Shown here: piece after piece, positions 56,983-64,000 of the stretch | Layout: each line of letters begins with the position of its first letter | How positions within the stretch are numbered: position 1 is the first letter of the stretch | The notes under the pieces: model-generated | Told to the model about the DNA's origin: nothing | The model's database searches: none | What the model saw: the letters and a program-made list of their open reading frames with translations, nothing else | Assembly: GCF_003957745.1 (NCBI RefSeq) | Contig: NZ_CP020373.1 | Location: forward strand, 310,001 to 374,000 | Direction: 5' to 3' | Length of the DNA stretch: 64,000 nucleotides | DNA from: Shewanella khirikhana | Lineage (GTDB): Bacteria; Pseudomonadota; Gammaproteobacteria; Enterobacterales; Shewanellaceae | Made by a program: the position numbers and the translations under genes

Positions 56983-58640
56983 AATTGGTCCAGCGAGTAA
57001 CCCGCCTGTTGGGAGTCGGTCAGGCCGAAGCTTGCCGTCAGCACAAAGTCATTGCCGCTGGCGCTGGTGTCGCAGCTTGCCAGAGTTCGGCGCAGCTTAT
57101 CGGCAATCACCCGCGCATGGGCACTGTCGCATTCCGGCAGAATAAGGCAAAACTCCTCGCCGCCAATACGGCCAAATATCTCAAATTCCCGTACCTGTTC
57201 GCGGCACAGGCTCGCCACCTGTTTCAATGCCCAGTCGCCGGTGGCATGACCGAAACAGTCGTTAATCCGCTTGAAATGGTCGACATCGAACAGCACACAG
57301 CTGACCGGTGCCTTGAGGGTTTGGGCATGGGTGAGGGCGCTTTGGGCCACCTGGGTAAAGTGGCCTCGGCTAAGGAGGCCTGTCAGGCTGTCGTATTCGG
57401 CTAACTGCTTTAAACGCCTTTGATTTTTAAGAGAGTGCCAACCCCAGGTAATAAGCCCCAAAATCACACTCAGGAGCGCGCCTATCATCAACCGGCTATT
57501 GAACCTCTCGGCGGTGTCGAGTCGCTGCTGCACCTTGAGCAGCTTGTTTTGCTCATCCAGCAGGGCAATTTTGTTTTGCTGCTCCAGGCTCTGGTGCTGG
57601 GCCAACTGAAACGCCAGTGTCTTGGCTTTCACCTCGTCCAGATAGGCCTTGTCGGCCTCGGCGTACTTGATATAGGCCTCCAGGGCCGCCTCGCTGTTGC
57701 CGCGGCTGCTGTGATAGTCAAACAGCACCTTGTTGGCACGAATAAGAGCTTCCAGCGCATTGGCAGCCGCCGGCGATTGGTTTACCGCCAACGCCTGTTG
57801 ATAGGCTTTTTCCTGCTGCCCCAGCTCCCAGTTCGCCTTGGCTTGCAGGCTTTGGTAACTGGCTATTACAGGAGCATATTTGGCGGACAGTACCAGGGCT
57901 TCGTTTTCATCCAATAGGGCCTTGGAGGCCAAGGGTTGGTTATCGGTTTCGAGCAGGTGTCGTCCATAGAGACGGACAATATTTGATTGTATTACCTTTT
58001 CATTAGCGGCTTCACAGAGCTGGATGCCGCTATTGTAAATGCTGGCGAGTTCTTTCGGGGCTTCTCCCAATTGCAGCATGGCCTCAAGTCTCAACTGCTC
58101 GGCTGCACATTGGTTTCTGAGATCGGTTTTAGTCTCTTTAAAGCGTTGACTGTATTCCAGACCGAGGGAATATTGGCCGAGTTGGTTGTAAAAGATGCTC
58201 GCGATTCCAAAGACCATCGCTCTCAGTTTGTCACTCTCTATCTCGGGAAGTATGGTAAGCGCATGATTTAAAGATGAAAGACCATCATTCCAGTTGCGTT
58301 GGATGGCATGGATATTAATTACTGTAAGCAGGGCCCGAAATCTCATCTCCTTCGATTCAGCATTTTGGGATAGCCCACTCTGTATCTCCAGGGCCTTGGC
58401 TAAATCACCCTTATAAGTCAGTGCGTAAGCTTTTAAATATTCAAAGTAGTCGAGTTCACTTTGATTCATCTCCTGCAGATGCGCTTCAATCGCAGTGAGT
58501 TTTTTAGCGAATGTTGCAGGGTCGGCGGAGCGAACCTCATCGATTAATTCGAGTTCTCGGTACCAGCCATCTGCAAGAGACCAATTGCTGATAACCAGGC
58601 TGAGCCCGGTTATCAGTAGCAATGCCAATTGCTTAAGCAC
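56811..58640 (-). CDS. Periplasmic-sensor (TPR) diguanylate cyclase, C-terminus altered by tandem duplication
   Basis: About 609 residues from GTG 58640, which gives a standard signal/anchor (LKQLALLLITGLSLVISNWSLA) and overlaps the precursor-gene stop by 8 bases with AAGAGA upstream; ATG 58682 or 58703 would reach 50-70 bp into that gene. Domains: periplasmic TPR-like helices at about 25-330, coiled coil, membrane helix near 385-405, then GGDEF with GRIGGEEFCL near 493 and the end motif ADRAMYSAKRAGRNQV, so the catalytic domain is complete. The duplication swaps the original tail (AGDARTQTSADAELGHSPIR, stop at 56678) for PGRQSHVQRQTRRT. Last gene of the borosin-type operon. Confidence 0.85.
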   Translation of the reverse strand: MLKQLALLLITGLSLVISNWSLADGWYRELELIDEVRSADPATFAKKLTAIEAHLQEMNQSELDYFEYLKAYALTYKGDLAKALEIQSGLSQNAESKEMRFRALLTVINIHAIQRNWNDGLSSLNHALTILPEIESDKLRAMVFGIASIFYNQLGQYSLGLEYSQRFKETKTDLRNQCAAEQLRLEAMLQLGEAPKELASIYNSGIQLCEAANEKVIQSNIVRLYGRHLLETDNQPLASKALLDENEALVLSAKYAPVIASYQSLQAKANWELGQQEKAYQQALAVNQSPAAANALEALIRANKVLFDYHSSRGNSEAALEAYIKYAEADKAYLDEVKAKTLAFQLAQHQSLEQQNKIALLDEQNKLLKVQQRLDTAERFNSRLMIGALLSVILGLITWGWHSLKNQRRLKQLAEYDSLTGLLSRGHFTQVAQSALTHAQTLKAPVSCVLFDVDHFKRINDCFGHATGDWALKQVASLCREQVREFEIFGRIGGEEFCLILPECDSAHARVIADKLRRTLASCDTSASGNDFVLTASFGLTDSQQAGYSLDQLLAQADRAMYSAKRAGRNQVKAYSRDDDEASIDQTDEEQTQAGPGRQSHVQRQTRRT

Positions 58641-58872
58641 AAGCAGAAATCTCTTGTTTTGACGGTGCTTCTTCCTGCTCATCTTCGCCTTGGTCATTTT
58701 CATCTTCGGCTGGGAGCATGATGCAAACGACGTCAGGCACTACATCCAGCTCAGCCTTTAGAGCTTGAATGTCTTTGGCCTCGATCATGGCGGCGATGTG
58801 GGCTGGCAGAGTATCGAGTGACACAGTAGTGTCTGTGCCCAGTTTTGCTAAAATTTCAACAGCTTGATTCAT
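58633..58872 (-). CDS. Borosin precursor peptide, SonA-like
   Basis: 79 residues. A helical leader (MNQAVEILAKLGTDTTVSLD, then AHIAAMIEAKDIQALKAEL) resembles the borosin-binding domain of S. oneidensis SonA as I recall it: a LGxD motif near the start and an IxAVMxxDxxxLKxL-like helix just before the core. The likely core is the hydrophobic stretch at 44-54 (VVPDVVCIMLP), followed by an acidic follower (AEDENDQGEDEQEEAP) and SKQEISACA. An excellent SD (AAGGAA, 6-base spacing) contrasts with the poor SD of the methyltransferase, fitting a peptide made in excess over its enzyme. 16 bp after the methyltransferase gene. Confidence 0.8.
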   Translation of the reverse strand: MNQAVEILAKLGTDTTVSLDTLPAHIAAMIEAKDIQALKAELDVVPDVVCIMLPAEDENDQGEDEQEEAPSKQEISACA

Positions 58873-58888
58873 CTTATCTTCCTTATGG

Positions 58889-59728
58889 TTAGTTCGCTTT
58901 TTTGCGTGAAAAGGGCAGTACAGTGGCGCCCTGCGGGGTTCCTTGCGTTTGTGTGTCTGCCAGCGCTTGCAGCCGGGCACGCAGCTGGCTGTTGGGCGTG
59001 AGCGGCTGACTTGGAGGCAGCACCAGGGTGGTGTGCAGCTCCAGTTTGGCCTGGGGCAGGGCACTTAATGGCAGGCGCTCGATACGGGTGTGATGCAGCG
59101 CCGTAGTGGCGGCCTCGTAGAGAATACACTCATGATTAAGCGGGTAGTCCTGGCTTAAGAGTTCCACCAACAGCTCGCGCTCGGCGCTGCCTGTGGGGCG
59201 AATGCCCATGCTCAGGTCACCGGCCAGTGCCGGTTGCCACAATACAAGGAGCGCGCTTGGGTCTATTCGGCGCTGATACAGCATCAGCTGGGTGGTTTCA
59301 AAGTGTTGGCAGCCGGTCTTGCCGGGGTCCAGCCCCAAATCGGCATAGAGGCAATCTTCGGCAGAAATGCCGGGGATCATCCGCGCATCGAAGCCTTCGG
59401 CGCGGGCGGTGGCAATGGCCTCGTGGGGCGCCTTGGCGAAAATACCGGGGTGACCATAAAAGGCGCCCACTACCTTTTTACCCAAGCGCACCTCAGTGAG
59501 CATGGCATCGACCATCTCCTTGTAGGTGAGGTTACGGGATTTGCCGTCGGCGTAGTGCTGTTGCAGGCTGCGGGTATCCTTGGCGAGCCCTTCAATCCAG
59601 AGTTCGGTAAAGCCATCTGACATGCCGCTGAATACCACATCGGCCTGTTCAATCAGGTTTTGGGCGAGGGGGCTTAGGTGTCCGCCCAGCAAGATACCGG
59701 TGCCGACACAGACGAGGCTTCCTGTCAT
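58889..59728 (-). CDS. Borosin alpha-N-methyltransferase, SonM-like
   Basis: 279 residues of the tetrapyrrole-methylase fold. Borosin methyltransferases use SAM to methylate backbone amides of a precursor peptide repeatedly. The start SLVCVGTGILLGG is the glycine-rich first loop; YADGKSRNLTYKEMVDAML has the Arg and Tyr (R-x3-Y) and VGAFYGHPGIF the second Tyr that form the catalytic site in OphMA/SonM; PGISAEDCLYADLGLDPG continues the SAM pocket. The fold stands alone, without a fused precursor, so this is a split borosin. ATG 59728 matches SonM; the frame is open to a TTG at 59782. No clear SD. Confidence 0.88.
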   Translation of the reverse strand: MTGSLVCVGTGILLGGHLSPLAQNLIEQADVVFSGMSDGFTELWIEGLAKDTRSLQQHYADGKSRNLTYKEMVDAMLTEVRLGKKVVGAFYGHPGIFAKAPHEAIATARAEGFDARMIPGISAEDCLYADLGLDPGKTGCQHFETTQLMLYQRRIDPSALLVLWQPALAGDLSMGIRPTGSAERELLVELLSQDYPLNHECILYEAATTALHHTRIERLPLSALPQAKLELHTTLVLPPSQPLTPNSQLRARLQALADTQTQGTPQGATVLPFSRKKAN

Positions 59729-59782
59729 TGGCGTTCGATGTTGAATAATAGACCGTCCGAAGTTATCAATTTTTTTATGCAA

Positions 59783-60289
59783 TTAAAACATTGGTTTAAA
59801 GTTTTCATTACGGAGAATGCATTCTTGCCAGCTGGTCTTTCCAGTGAGATTGACTGGGCTTGAGAATCCAAACTTTTTGGTAATTCTTTTTGTTGCGAAA
59901 TTGTTGGATGAAAACTCGGCTCTAAGATACTTTAGCCCAAGCTGGCCGAAGGCGTGTTTTGCCAGCCAATCAATGGTTTCATCTGCAATTAATTTGCCCT
60001 GGGCAGATGTCAGCATCATGATCCCCACATCCGCGCCCTGATTTGGCTCAATGTTGTTCAGGCTGACGAGTCCCAGCGAACTGTGCCCCAGTTGTATTAC
60101 CCAACAAAGGGTGGCTGACGTGGTTTTTTCTGATTCTCTAAGCGTGCATTTAAAGGCTTTTTGCGCCCGTTCGAGATGAAAGGCTGTGTCGATATTGGCC
60201 ATGATGCGGTTGCTGCAAAAAAGCTCACAAAACAGTGCTTCATCTTGCAGCTGCATGGGCCTGATGGTGAGTCTGTTGGTTGAGTACAT
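59783..60289 (-). CDS. GNAT-family acetyltransferase (RimJ/RimL type) in the borosin-type operon
   Basis: 168 residues. NRLTIRPMQLQDEALFCELF at the N-terminus and the end RAEFSSNNFATKRITKKFGF are typical of Acetyltransf_3 enzymes that modify amino groups of proteins, peptides or small molecules; the central acetyl-CoA loop is less canonical (MMLTSAQGKLIADETIDWL). ATG 60289 lies one base after the protease stop (TAG C ATG), so the two are coupled. 54 bp separate it from the methyltransferase. A role in N-acetylating the mature peptide is possible but unproven. Confidence 0.8.
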   Translation of the reverse strand: MYSTNRLTIRPMQLQDEALFCELFCSNRIMANIDTAFHLERAQKAFKCTLRESEKTTSATLCWVIQLGHSSLGLVSLNNIEPNQGADVGIMMLTSAQGKLIADETIDWLAKHAFGQLGLKYLRAEFSSNNFATKRITKKFGFSSPVNLTGKTSWQECILRNENFKPMF

Positions 60290-60290
60290 G

Positions 60291-61598
60291 CTATTCAGTC
60301 CAGGGAATAAATCGAATAACGCCCTGCTCGCCAAGGTCGCGGCGAAACACTACCCGGTAGGGATTGAAAAGCGGCAGTCCAAGTACGCTTTGAGCGGGCC
60401 AGTGGGGCAACTGCCCCATGAGTTTAAACACCGCCTTGCCATGACCTGGGGCATTCACTTGCCAGTAGTGGTGGGCATCCACGCCAAGGCTGACCTCTTC
60501 GCCGTTGGCGCCCTCAAATACCAACTCAAGCTGTGGCCAGCTCTCGAGCTTGAGCAGCTTGCTGTCGATGCCCTGTTTTTGCGCTGCAATTATCTGGCTG
60601 ATATCGCCCAGAAAAGGCGAAGTCAGCTGCTTGCTGTCTGGTAACAGTGCCCACAGCCGCTGCATCAGCGGGGTAAAGGCCACTGCAGGCAGACTGATAA
60701 GCGAAGCACCAGAGTCGACAATGGCATTGCTGGAGCCCCGTTGCAGGTGGGCTGCCTGCGCCGTTGGCAGCGCAATATCGATATCGTTTTGCCAGCGCAC
60801 CGCCTTTAGGTTGACGTTGTAATAGCGGTCGTGCACCACCTTGAGGTCGACCGCACTGCCATGGTTGGGCGCCGCATCTTCTTCATGGCTGCCCAAAATC
60901 AACAGCCCCTGATTGAGGGGATCGGCCGCGAGGCTATCCGCACAGGCATTTTCGCTCGCCACATGGATGCTGGAGCGGCGGGTTATCAGGGTAAAGCGGT
61001 TGGCGCACAGGCCCCGCTCCTCCATCAGGGTAAAGCAGGTGGCCACGTCTTCTTCGGGCAGTTGCGGGAGCAGCGCCTTAAAGTCATCCAGCTGCTGTTT
61101 AACCAGCGGATGCGCCTCATCGGGAAAGGGCCAGGGGAAGGTGCTGGCCGGGTCTATGCCGTGGCTTGTGAGGTAAGTGGTCAGGTCGTAGCCGCGATTG
61201 AGCGGATGATAGGCCATACCCCAGATACCATCGGCATCCAAAAAGGTGTGCTCGGCCTCGGCGTGCACCAGTGCCAGCGGGGTGTCGGCCATGGCAAGCT
61301 CCCCGGCATGTATGCGGGTGTGCACCACGGCACCAAGCCAGCCACCGAGGCCGTAATTTACTTCCTGCGCCAGGGTGGTGGCTTTAAGCTCAGTGTCCCT
61401 GGTCGCCTGATAACCACTTTCGTGCACCACCAGAGTCGAGCTGCCGGTATCTATGATGAGGTTAACGGGCTGGGCTTCGCTGCCGATCGTCAGGCTGGCG
61501 GTGTAGCCGCCTTCGGCCAGCAGATTGGTCAGCGGCAGTGCCAAAGGCCTGGCCAAAGCAGGGCTTGATTTGGCGGTCATTGGGGCATTGTCTGGCAC
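60291..61598 (-). CDS. Pepsin-like aspartic protease (family A1), shewasin type
   Basis: 435 residues. Both catalytic triads of a two-lobe pepsin are present: LIIDTGSSTLVV (Asp near residue 50) and AIVDSGASLISLP (Asp near 294), with FTLITRRS and QSVLGLPLFNPYRVVF near the end as in A1 enzymes. There is no signal peptide and no propeptide, so it should be cytoplasmic and made in active form, as reported for bacterial shewasins. Start is GTG 61598 or ATG 61580 (MTAKSS). Pepsins are rare in bacteria. It heads the borosin-type operon and is coupled to the acetyltransferase. Confidence 0.92.
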   Translation of the reverse strand: MPDNAPMTAKSSPALARPLALPLTNLLAEGGYTASLTIGSEAQPVNLIIDTGSSTLVVHESGYQATRDTELKATTLAQEVNYGLGGWLGAVVHTRIHAGELAMADTPLALVHAEAEHTFLDADGIWGMAYHPLNRGYDLTTYLTSHGIDPASTFPWPFPDEAHPLVKQQLDDFKALLPQLPEEDVATCFTLMEERGLCANRFTLITRRSSIHVASENACADSLAADPLNQGLLILGSHEEDAAPNHGSAVDLKVVHDRYYNVNLKAVRWQNDIDIALPTAQAAHLQRGSSNAIVDSGASLISLPAVAFTPLMQRLWALLPDSKQLTSPFLGDISQIIAAQKQGIDSKLLKLESWPQLELVFEGANGEEVSLGVDAHHYWQVNAPGHGKAVFKLMGQLPHWPAQSVLGLPLFNPYRVVFRRDLGEQGVIRFIPWTE

Positions 61599-61653
61599 GA
61601 TAAGGCCACTCTATAAAAATTCAGTATTTTTAGGAGTTTGCCCTTGTCCTGTG

Positions 61654-61694
61654 CTGCGGGTCAAGCCCGCAGACAGCCGCTCACAGGTGAGCGG
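61654..61694. other. Two adjacent hairpins between rhodanese and pepsin genes
   Basis: CTGCGGG (61654-61660) pairs with CCCGCAG (61666-61672); CCGCTCAC (61677-61684) faces GTGAGCGG (61687-61694). No T-run follows on the minus strand. They may partly separate the rhodanese transcript from the pepsin operon. A TATAGA at 61615-61610 could be the -10 of the operon, though without a good -35. Confidence 0.5.
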
Positions 61695-61709
61695 TACATA
61701 AGCGCTGGG

Positions 61710-62105
61710 TCAGTCAGCACTCTGGCTGAAACCCTCATCGAGCCAACCCGTTACTCCGCCAATCATCTTTTTCACCGGCCGCTCGAGGCTGGCAAGCTTG
61801 AGTGCTGCCTTGTCGGCGCCATTGCAGTGTGGCCCGGCGCAGTACACCACAAACAGGGTATCGGCAGGAAAGTCTGCAAGGGTCGTTTCATTGATGCGGC
61901 TGTGGGGCAGACTGAGGGCGCCGGGCAGATGGCCTTCGCCGTACAGCGCCTCGCCGCGCACGTCCAAAAGAACAAAGTCCTGCCGCCCCTGAGTGATGGC
62001 GTGGTTTACATCCCAACAATCGGTTTCAAAGGCAAGCAGGGCGGCGAAATGGCTGGCGGCGCGCTGCGATTCGGCGGCGGGCGGACGACTGACAACTGAT
62101 GACAT
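61710..62105 (-). CDS. Rhodanese-like sulfurtransferase domain protein
   Basis: 131 residues, single rhodanese domain. FVLLDVRGEALYGEGHLPGALSLPH is the CH2A-type motif, and the active-site loop is VVYCAGPHCNGADKAA with the catalytic Cys near residue 95. ATG 62105 has AAGGAG 7 bp upstream. Divergent from the FtrA-type regulator, a pairing common in proteobacteria, suggesting that the regulator controls it (inference). Confidence 0.9.
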   Translation of the reverse strand: MSSVVSRPPAAESQRAASHFAALLAFETDCWDVNHAITQGRQDFVLLDVRGEALYGEGHLPGALSLPHSRINETTLADFPADTLFVVYCAGPHCNGADKAALKLASLERPVKKMIGGVTGWLDEGFSQSAD

Positions 62106-62297
62106 ACAAAGCTCCTTGGTCTTGGGGAATGTTGTCAGTTTGCGCCACCCGGGCATCAATCGTGATTGGCTTTATCGCCATTGTTAGATAGTTTTAAGCC
62201 AATGCGTTGCAGGCGACTTGTGTCGCCCGAGTGAACCCCGAAAATAACTGTCTGGGCACCAGGCTTCGACGTTTGGCGTCCCAACCCCTAAATCCCT

Positions 62298-62347
62298 GAA
62301 TCCAGATCCTGGAATCCAGATCCTAGAATCCAGATCATAGAATCTGG
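62298..62347. repeat. 14-bp tandem repeat in the ftrA leader
   Basis: GAATCCAGATCCTG, GAATCCAGATCCTA, GAATCCAGATCATA, then a partial GAATCTGG; about 3.5 units ending 18 bp before the ftrA ATG, so in the promoter or leader. The remainder of 62106-62297 shows nothing else. Confidence 0.92.
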
Positions 62348-62365
62348 GAACAATGAGGAGGTGCC

Positions 62366-63370
62366 ATGCGTTCTGGCGTTGTAAAAGTTGATTCAGCTGC
62401 TGGCCATCAGCTGCTGATCCTGGTGCCGCCGCAGGTGTCGCTGTTCGAGCTTGGCTGCGCCGCCGAGCTGTTTGCGCTGCCAAGGCCCGAACTGCACCAC
62501 TGGTATCAAACACGCTTTATGCGTTGGCAGGATGAAGACGGCCTTGCAGGCGATGCTGGCAGCTCGCCGGTGCCCGCCACCGGCGGCCTTGGGCTAAGCG
62601 TCCAAAGCGGTAATCGCTTCGATGGGGTCGATATCCTGGTGGTGCCGAGCTGGCCTGTGGATGTGGCGCCGCCCCCATCGCTGCTGATGGCCATACGGCG
62701 CTTTTTTGAGGGCGGTGGCAGGCTGATTTCATTTTGCTCCGGCGCCTTTTTGCTGGCCGAAGCTGGGGTGCTTGATGGCAAAGTCGCCAGCACCCATTGG
62801 CGCTATGGCGCAGCTTTCAGGGAAAGGTTTGCCAATGTAACTGTGCAGGATGAGGTGCTTTACACCTTCGATGGCCGTATCGGCTGCTCGGCCGGCAGCG
62901 CGGCGGCATTGGACTTGGGGCTGGCATTGATCCGCCACGACTTTGGCCGTGAGGTGGCCAATCAGGTAGCCAGGCGGCTGGTGCTGTCGCCCCACCGCAG
63001 TGGCGGTCAGGCGCAGTTTGTGCAAACCCCGATGCCAAGTCGCCCCGATGCGTTTGCCGCTACCCTGGACTGGGCGTTATCAAGGCTCGATAACGCCATC
63101 AGTGTGGAAGAGTTGGCGGCAAAGAGCCATATGTCGCGCCGCAGTTTTGACCGGCGCTTCAGGCTTGCCACAGGTACCAGCCCCAAGCTGTGGCTGTTGC
63201 AGCACCGGCTGGATAGGGCCAAACGGCTGTTGGAAGAAACCAATCTGGGGCTGGATGCCGTGGCAGCTCAAGCGGGGCTTGGTCAGGCGCTGAATTTACG
63301 GCTGCATTTTCAAAAGCAGCTGGGCATTACGCCCAGCCAGTATCGGCGCCAGTTTTCCCGCTGTGTATAG
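62366..63370 (+). CDS. ftrA: AraC-family regulator with DJ-1/PfpI domain, FtrA/GlxA type
   Basis: 334 residues. The N-terminal DJ-1/PfpI-like ligand domain (about 15-195) has LILVPPQVSLFELGCAAELF and the nucleophile-elbow position FCSGAFLLAEAGVLDG near residue 128. The C-terminal AraC domain (about 225-330) has two helix-turn-helix motifs: ISVEELAAKSHMSRRSFDRRF and LDAVAAQAGLGQALNLRLHF. A strong SD (GAGGAGGT) precedes the ATG. Divergent from the rhodanese gene. The symbol follows E. coli FtrA by similarity. Confidence 0.85.
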   Translation: MRSGVVKVDSAAGHQLLILVPPQVSLFELGCAAELFALPRPELHHWYQTRFMRWQDEDGLAGDAGSSPVPATGGLGLSVQSGNRFDGVDILVVPSWPVDVAPPPSLLMAIRRFFEGGGRLISFCSGAFLLAEAGVLDGKVASTHWRYGAAFRERFANVTVQDEVLYTFDGRIGCSAGSAAALDLGLALIRHDFGREVANQVARRLVLSPHRSGGQAQFVQTPMPSRPDAFAATLDWALSRLDNAISVEELAAKSHMSRRSFDRRFRLATGTSPKLWLLQHRLDRAKRLLEETNLGLDAVAAQAGLGQALNLRLHFQKQLGITPSQYRRQFSRCV

Positions 63371-63390
63371 GCACAGGCATAAAATGCCAG

Positions 63391-64000
63391 TTAGAAGCTG
63401 TGGCGGGCGCGAAAGTGGCGCTCGCCCGGCGCCATATCGTTTTGAATGGCTTCCAGGATCCGGGGGCTTATCTGGCCGCTGTCGGGGTCTAAGGTGGTGC
63501 AAAGCTTCAGGGTCTTGCGGATATCCAGCTGATGCCCCAGATATTCGAACACCACCCGGGTGCAGCTCGGGATCCGCTCGCCGCTGGCCGAGGCGCCAAG
63601 GCGCAAACCGCTTAAGCGGCCAACCCGACTCTTGAAGGTGGGGATAAGGATGGTCTGGGTCAGCTGATTGCCGGTAAGCGACTCATAATCCATTAAAAAG
63701 ATTCGGTCAGCCAACAGGTGTGCCATCCCGAAATACTTGCTGTGATAGACCTTTTCACCGGGGCCCTGCTGCAGGCGCTCGGTGCGTTGGTAGTACACCT
63801 TGCCGCCTTGTTTCTCAAGGCAAATGAGATTGCGCAAAATCTTGCCAGGAAAGGCCATCGACAGGTGGTATTCGAAGTAATAGCCAAGGTATTTATCGAG
63901 CCCCTGACTCAGGCTTTGCAGCCTGGCCAGATGCTCAAGCTCGGGTGCCTCGCTCACAGGCTCACTGGGGCGCGGCCGCACCTGAATAAGCAGTTGAAAC
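63391..64000 (-). CDS. Unassigned protein, C-terminal part (gene cut by the right edge)
   Basis: About 202 residues are open to the window edge; the GTG at 63981 is internal, since the frame continues in phase upstream (FQLLIQVRPRPSEPV). Visible features: mixed alpha/beta sequence with FEYHLSMAFPGKILRNLICLEK, YYQRTERLQQ, MDYESLTGNQLTQTILIPTF and a charged tail ending RHFRARHSF. No membrane segment and no recognised family; this looks like the ligand or C-terminal domain of a larger cytoplasmic protein, perhaps a regulator. Confidence 0.65.
   Translation of the reverse strand, partial: FQLLIQVRPRPSEPVSEAPELEHLARLQSLSQGLDKYLGYYFEYHLSMAFPGKILRNLICLEKQGGKVYYQRTERLQQGPGEKVYHSKYFGMAHLLADRIFLMDYESLTGNQLTQTILIPTFKSRVGRLSGLRLGASASGERIPSCTRVVFEYLGHQLDIRKTLKLCTTLDPDSGQISPRILEAIQNDMAPGERHFRARHSF

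Noticed and set aside
59226..59620. Plus-strand ORFs inside the methyltransferase gene
   Set aside because: Shadows of the SonM-like gene, which is supported by catalytic motifs.

Overview
The window reads as the chromosome of a marine or sediment gammaproteobacterium, almost certainly Shewanella. The conserved block sfsA-dksA-gluQ-pcnB-folK-panB-panC is Enterobacterales/Alteromonadales-like, and the order metH / cobC / btuD-btuC-cobTSUQO matches Shewanella. A bacterial pepsin homologue at 60291-61598 is the kind of protein described from Shewanella amazonensis as shewasin A, so that species or a close relative is my best guess (inference). No rRNA, tRNA or CRISPR array was seen. Most of the window is ordinary, densely packed, moderately GC-rich chromosome; the exceptions are named below.

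Layout. 1-8.0 kb: nitric oxide reductase (cut by the left edge), a K+/H+ antiporter, lipid A acyltransferase, heptose kinase/adenylyltransferase HldE, a putative metallopeptidase and a TetR regulator. 8-21 kb: a zinc-ribbon/rhomboid fusion, a secreted esterase, TrxC, MtgA, several secreted proteins of unknown role, a GFA/GNAT pair, an ATP-grasp-like plus GCS2 amidoligase pair, and a globin-coupled diguanylate cyclase. 21-29 kb: a CHASE-PAS hybrid kinase, RNA helicase DbpA and a DMT transporter. 29.1-30.5 kb: a small accessory patch with short tandem repeats, the broken C-terminal end of a probable polymorphic toxin, an AT-rich membrane protein that may be its immunity protein, and a highly self-complementary element. 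30.5-42 kb: the B12 region. metH and cobC diverge around MetJ boxes; a cobalamin riboswitch and a 17-codon leader ORF precede btuD-btuC-cobT-cobS-cobU-cobQ-cobO. 42-43.9 kb: imperfect palindromic repeats, a secreted HExxH protein and an IS5-ended MITE. 43.9-56.5 kb: mpl-ubiX-hpt, the YadGH exporter, the pantothenate/folate/pcnB/dksA block (pcnB apparently starting at AUU), sfsA and pepB.

The most interesting part is 56.7-61.6 kb. Five co-directional genes on the minus strand read: cytoplasmic pepsin-like aspartic protease (shewasin type), GNAT acetyltransferase, SonM-like borosin alpha-N-methyltransferase, a 79-residue SonA-like precursor peptide, and a periplasmic-sensor diguanylate cyclase. 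This looks like a split borosin (backbone N-methylated RiPP) operon that carries its own protease and acetyltransferase. The protease would be a natural candidate for the missing leader-removing enzyme; that link is inference from gene order. The last gene of the operon has a 121-bp tandem duplication that has replaced its C-terminus.

The right end holds a rhodanese protein divergent from an FtrA/GlxA-type AraC regulator, and a gene of unknown function cut by the edge.
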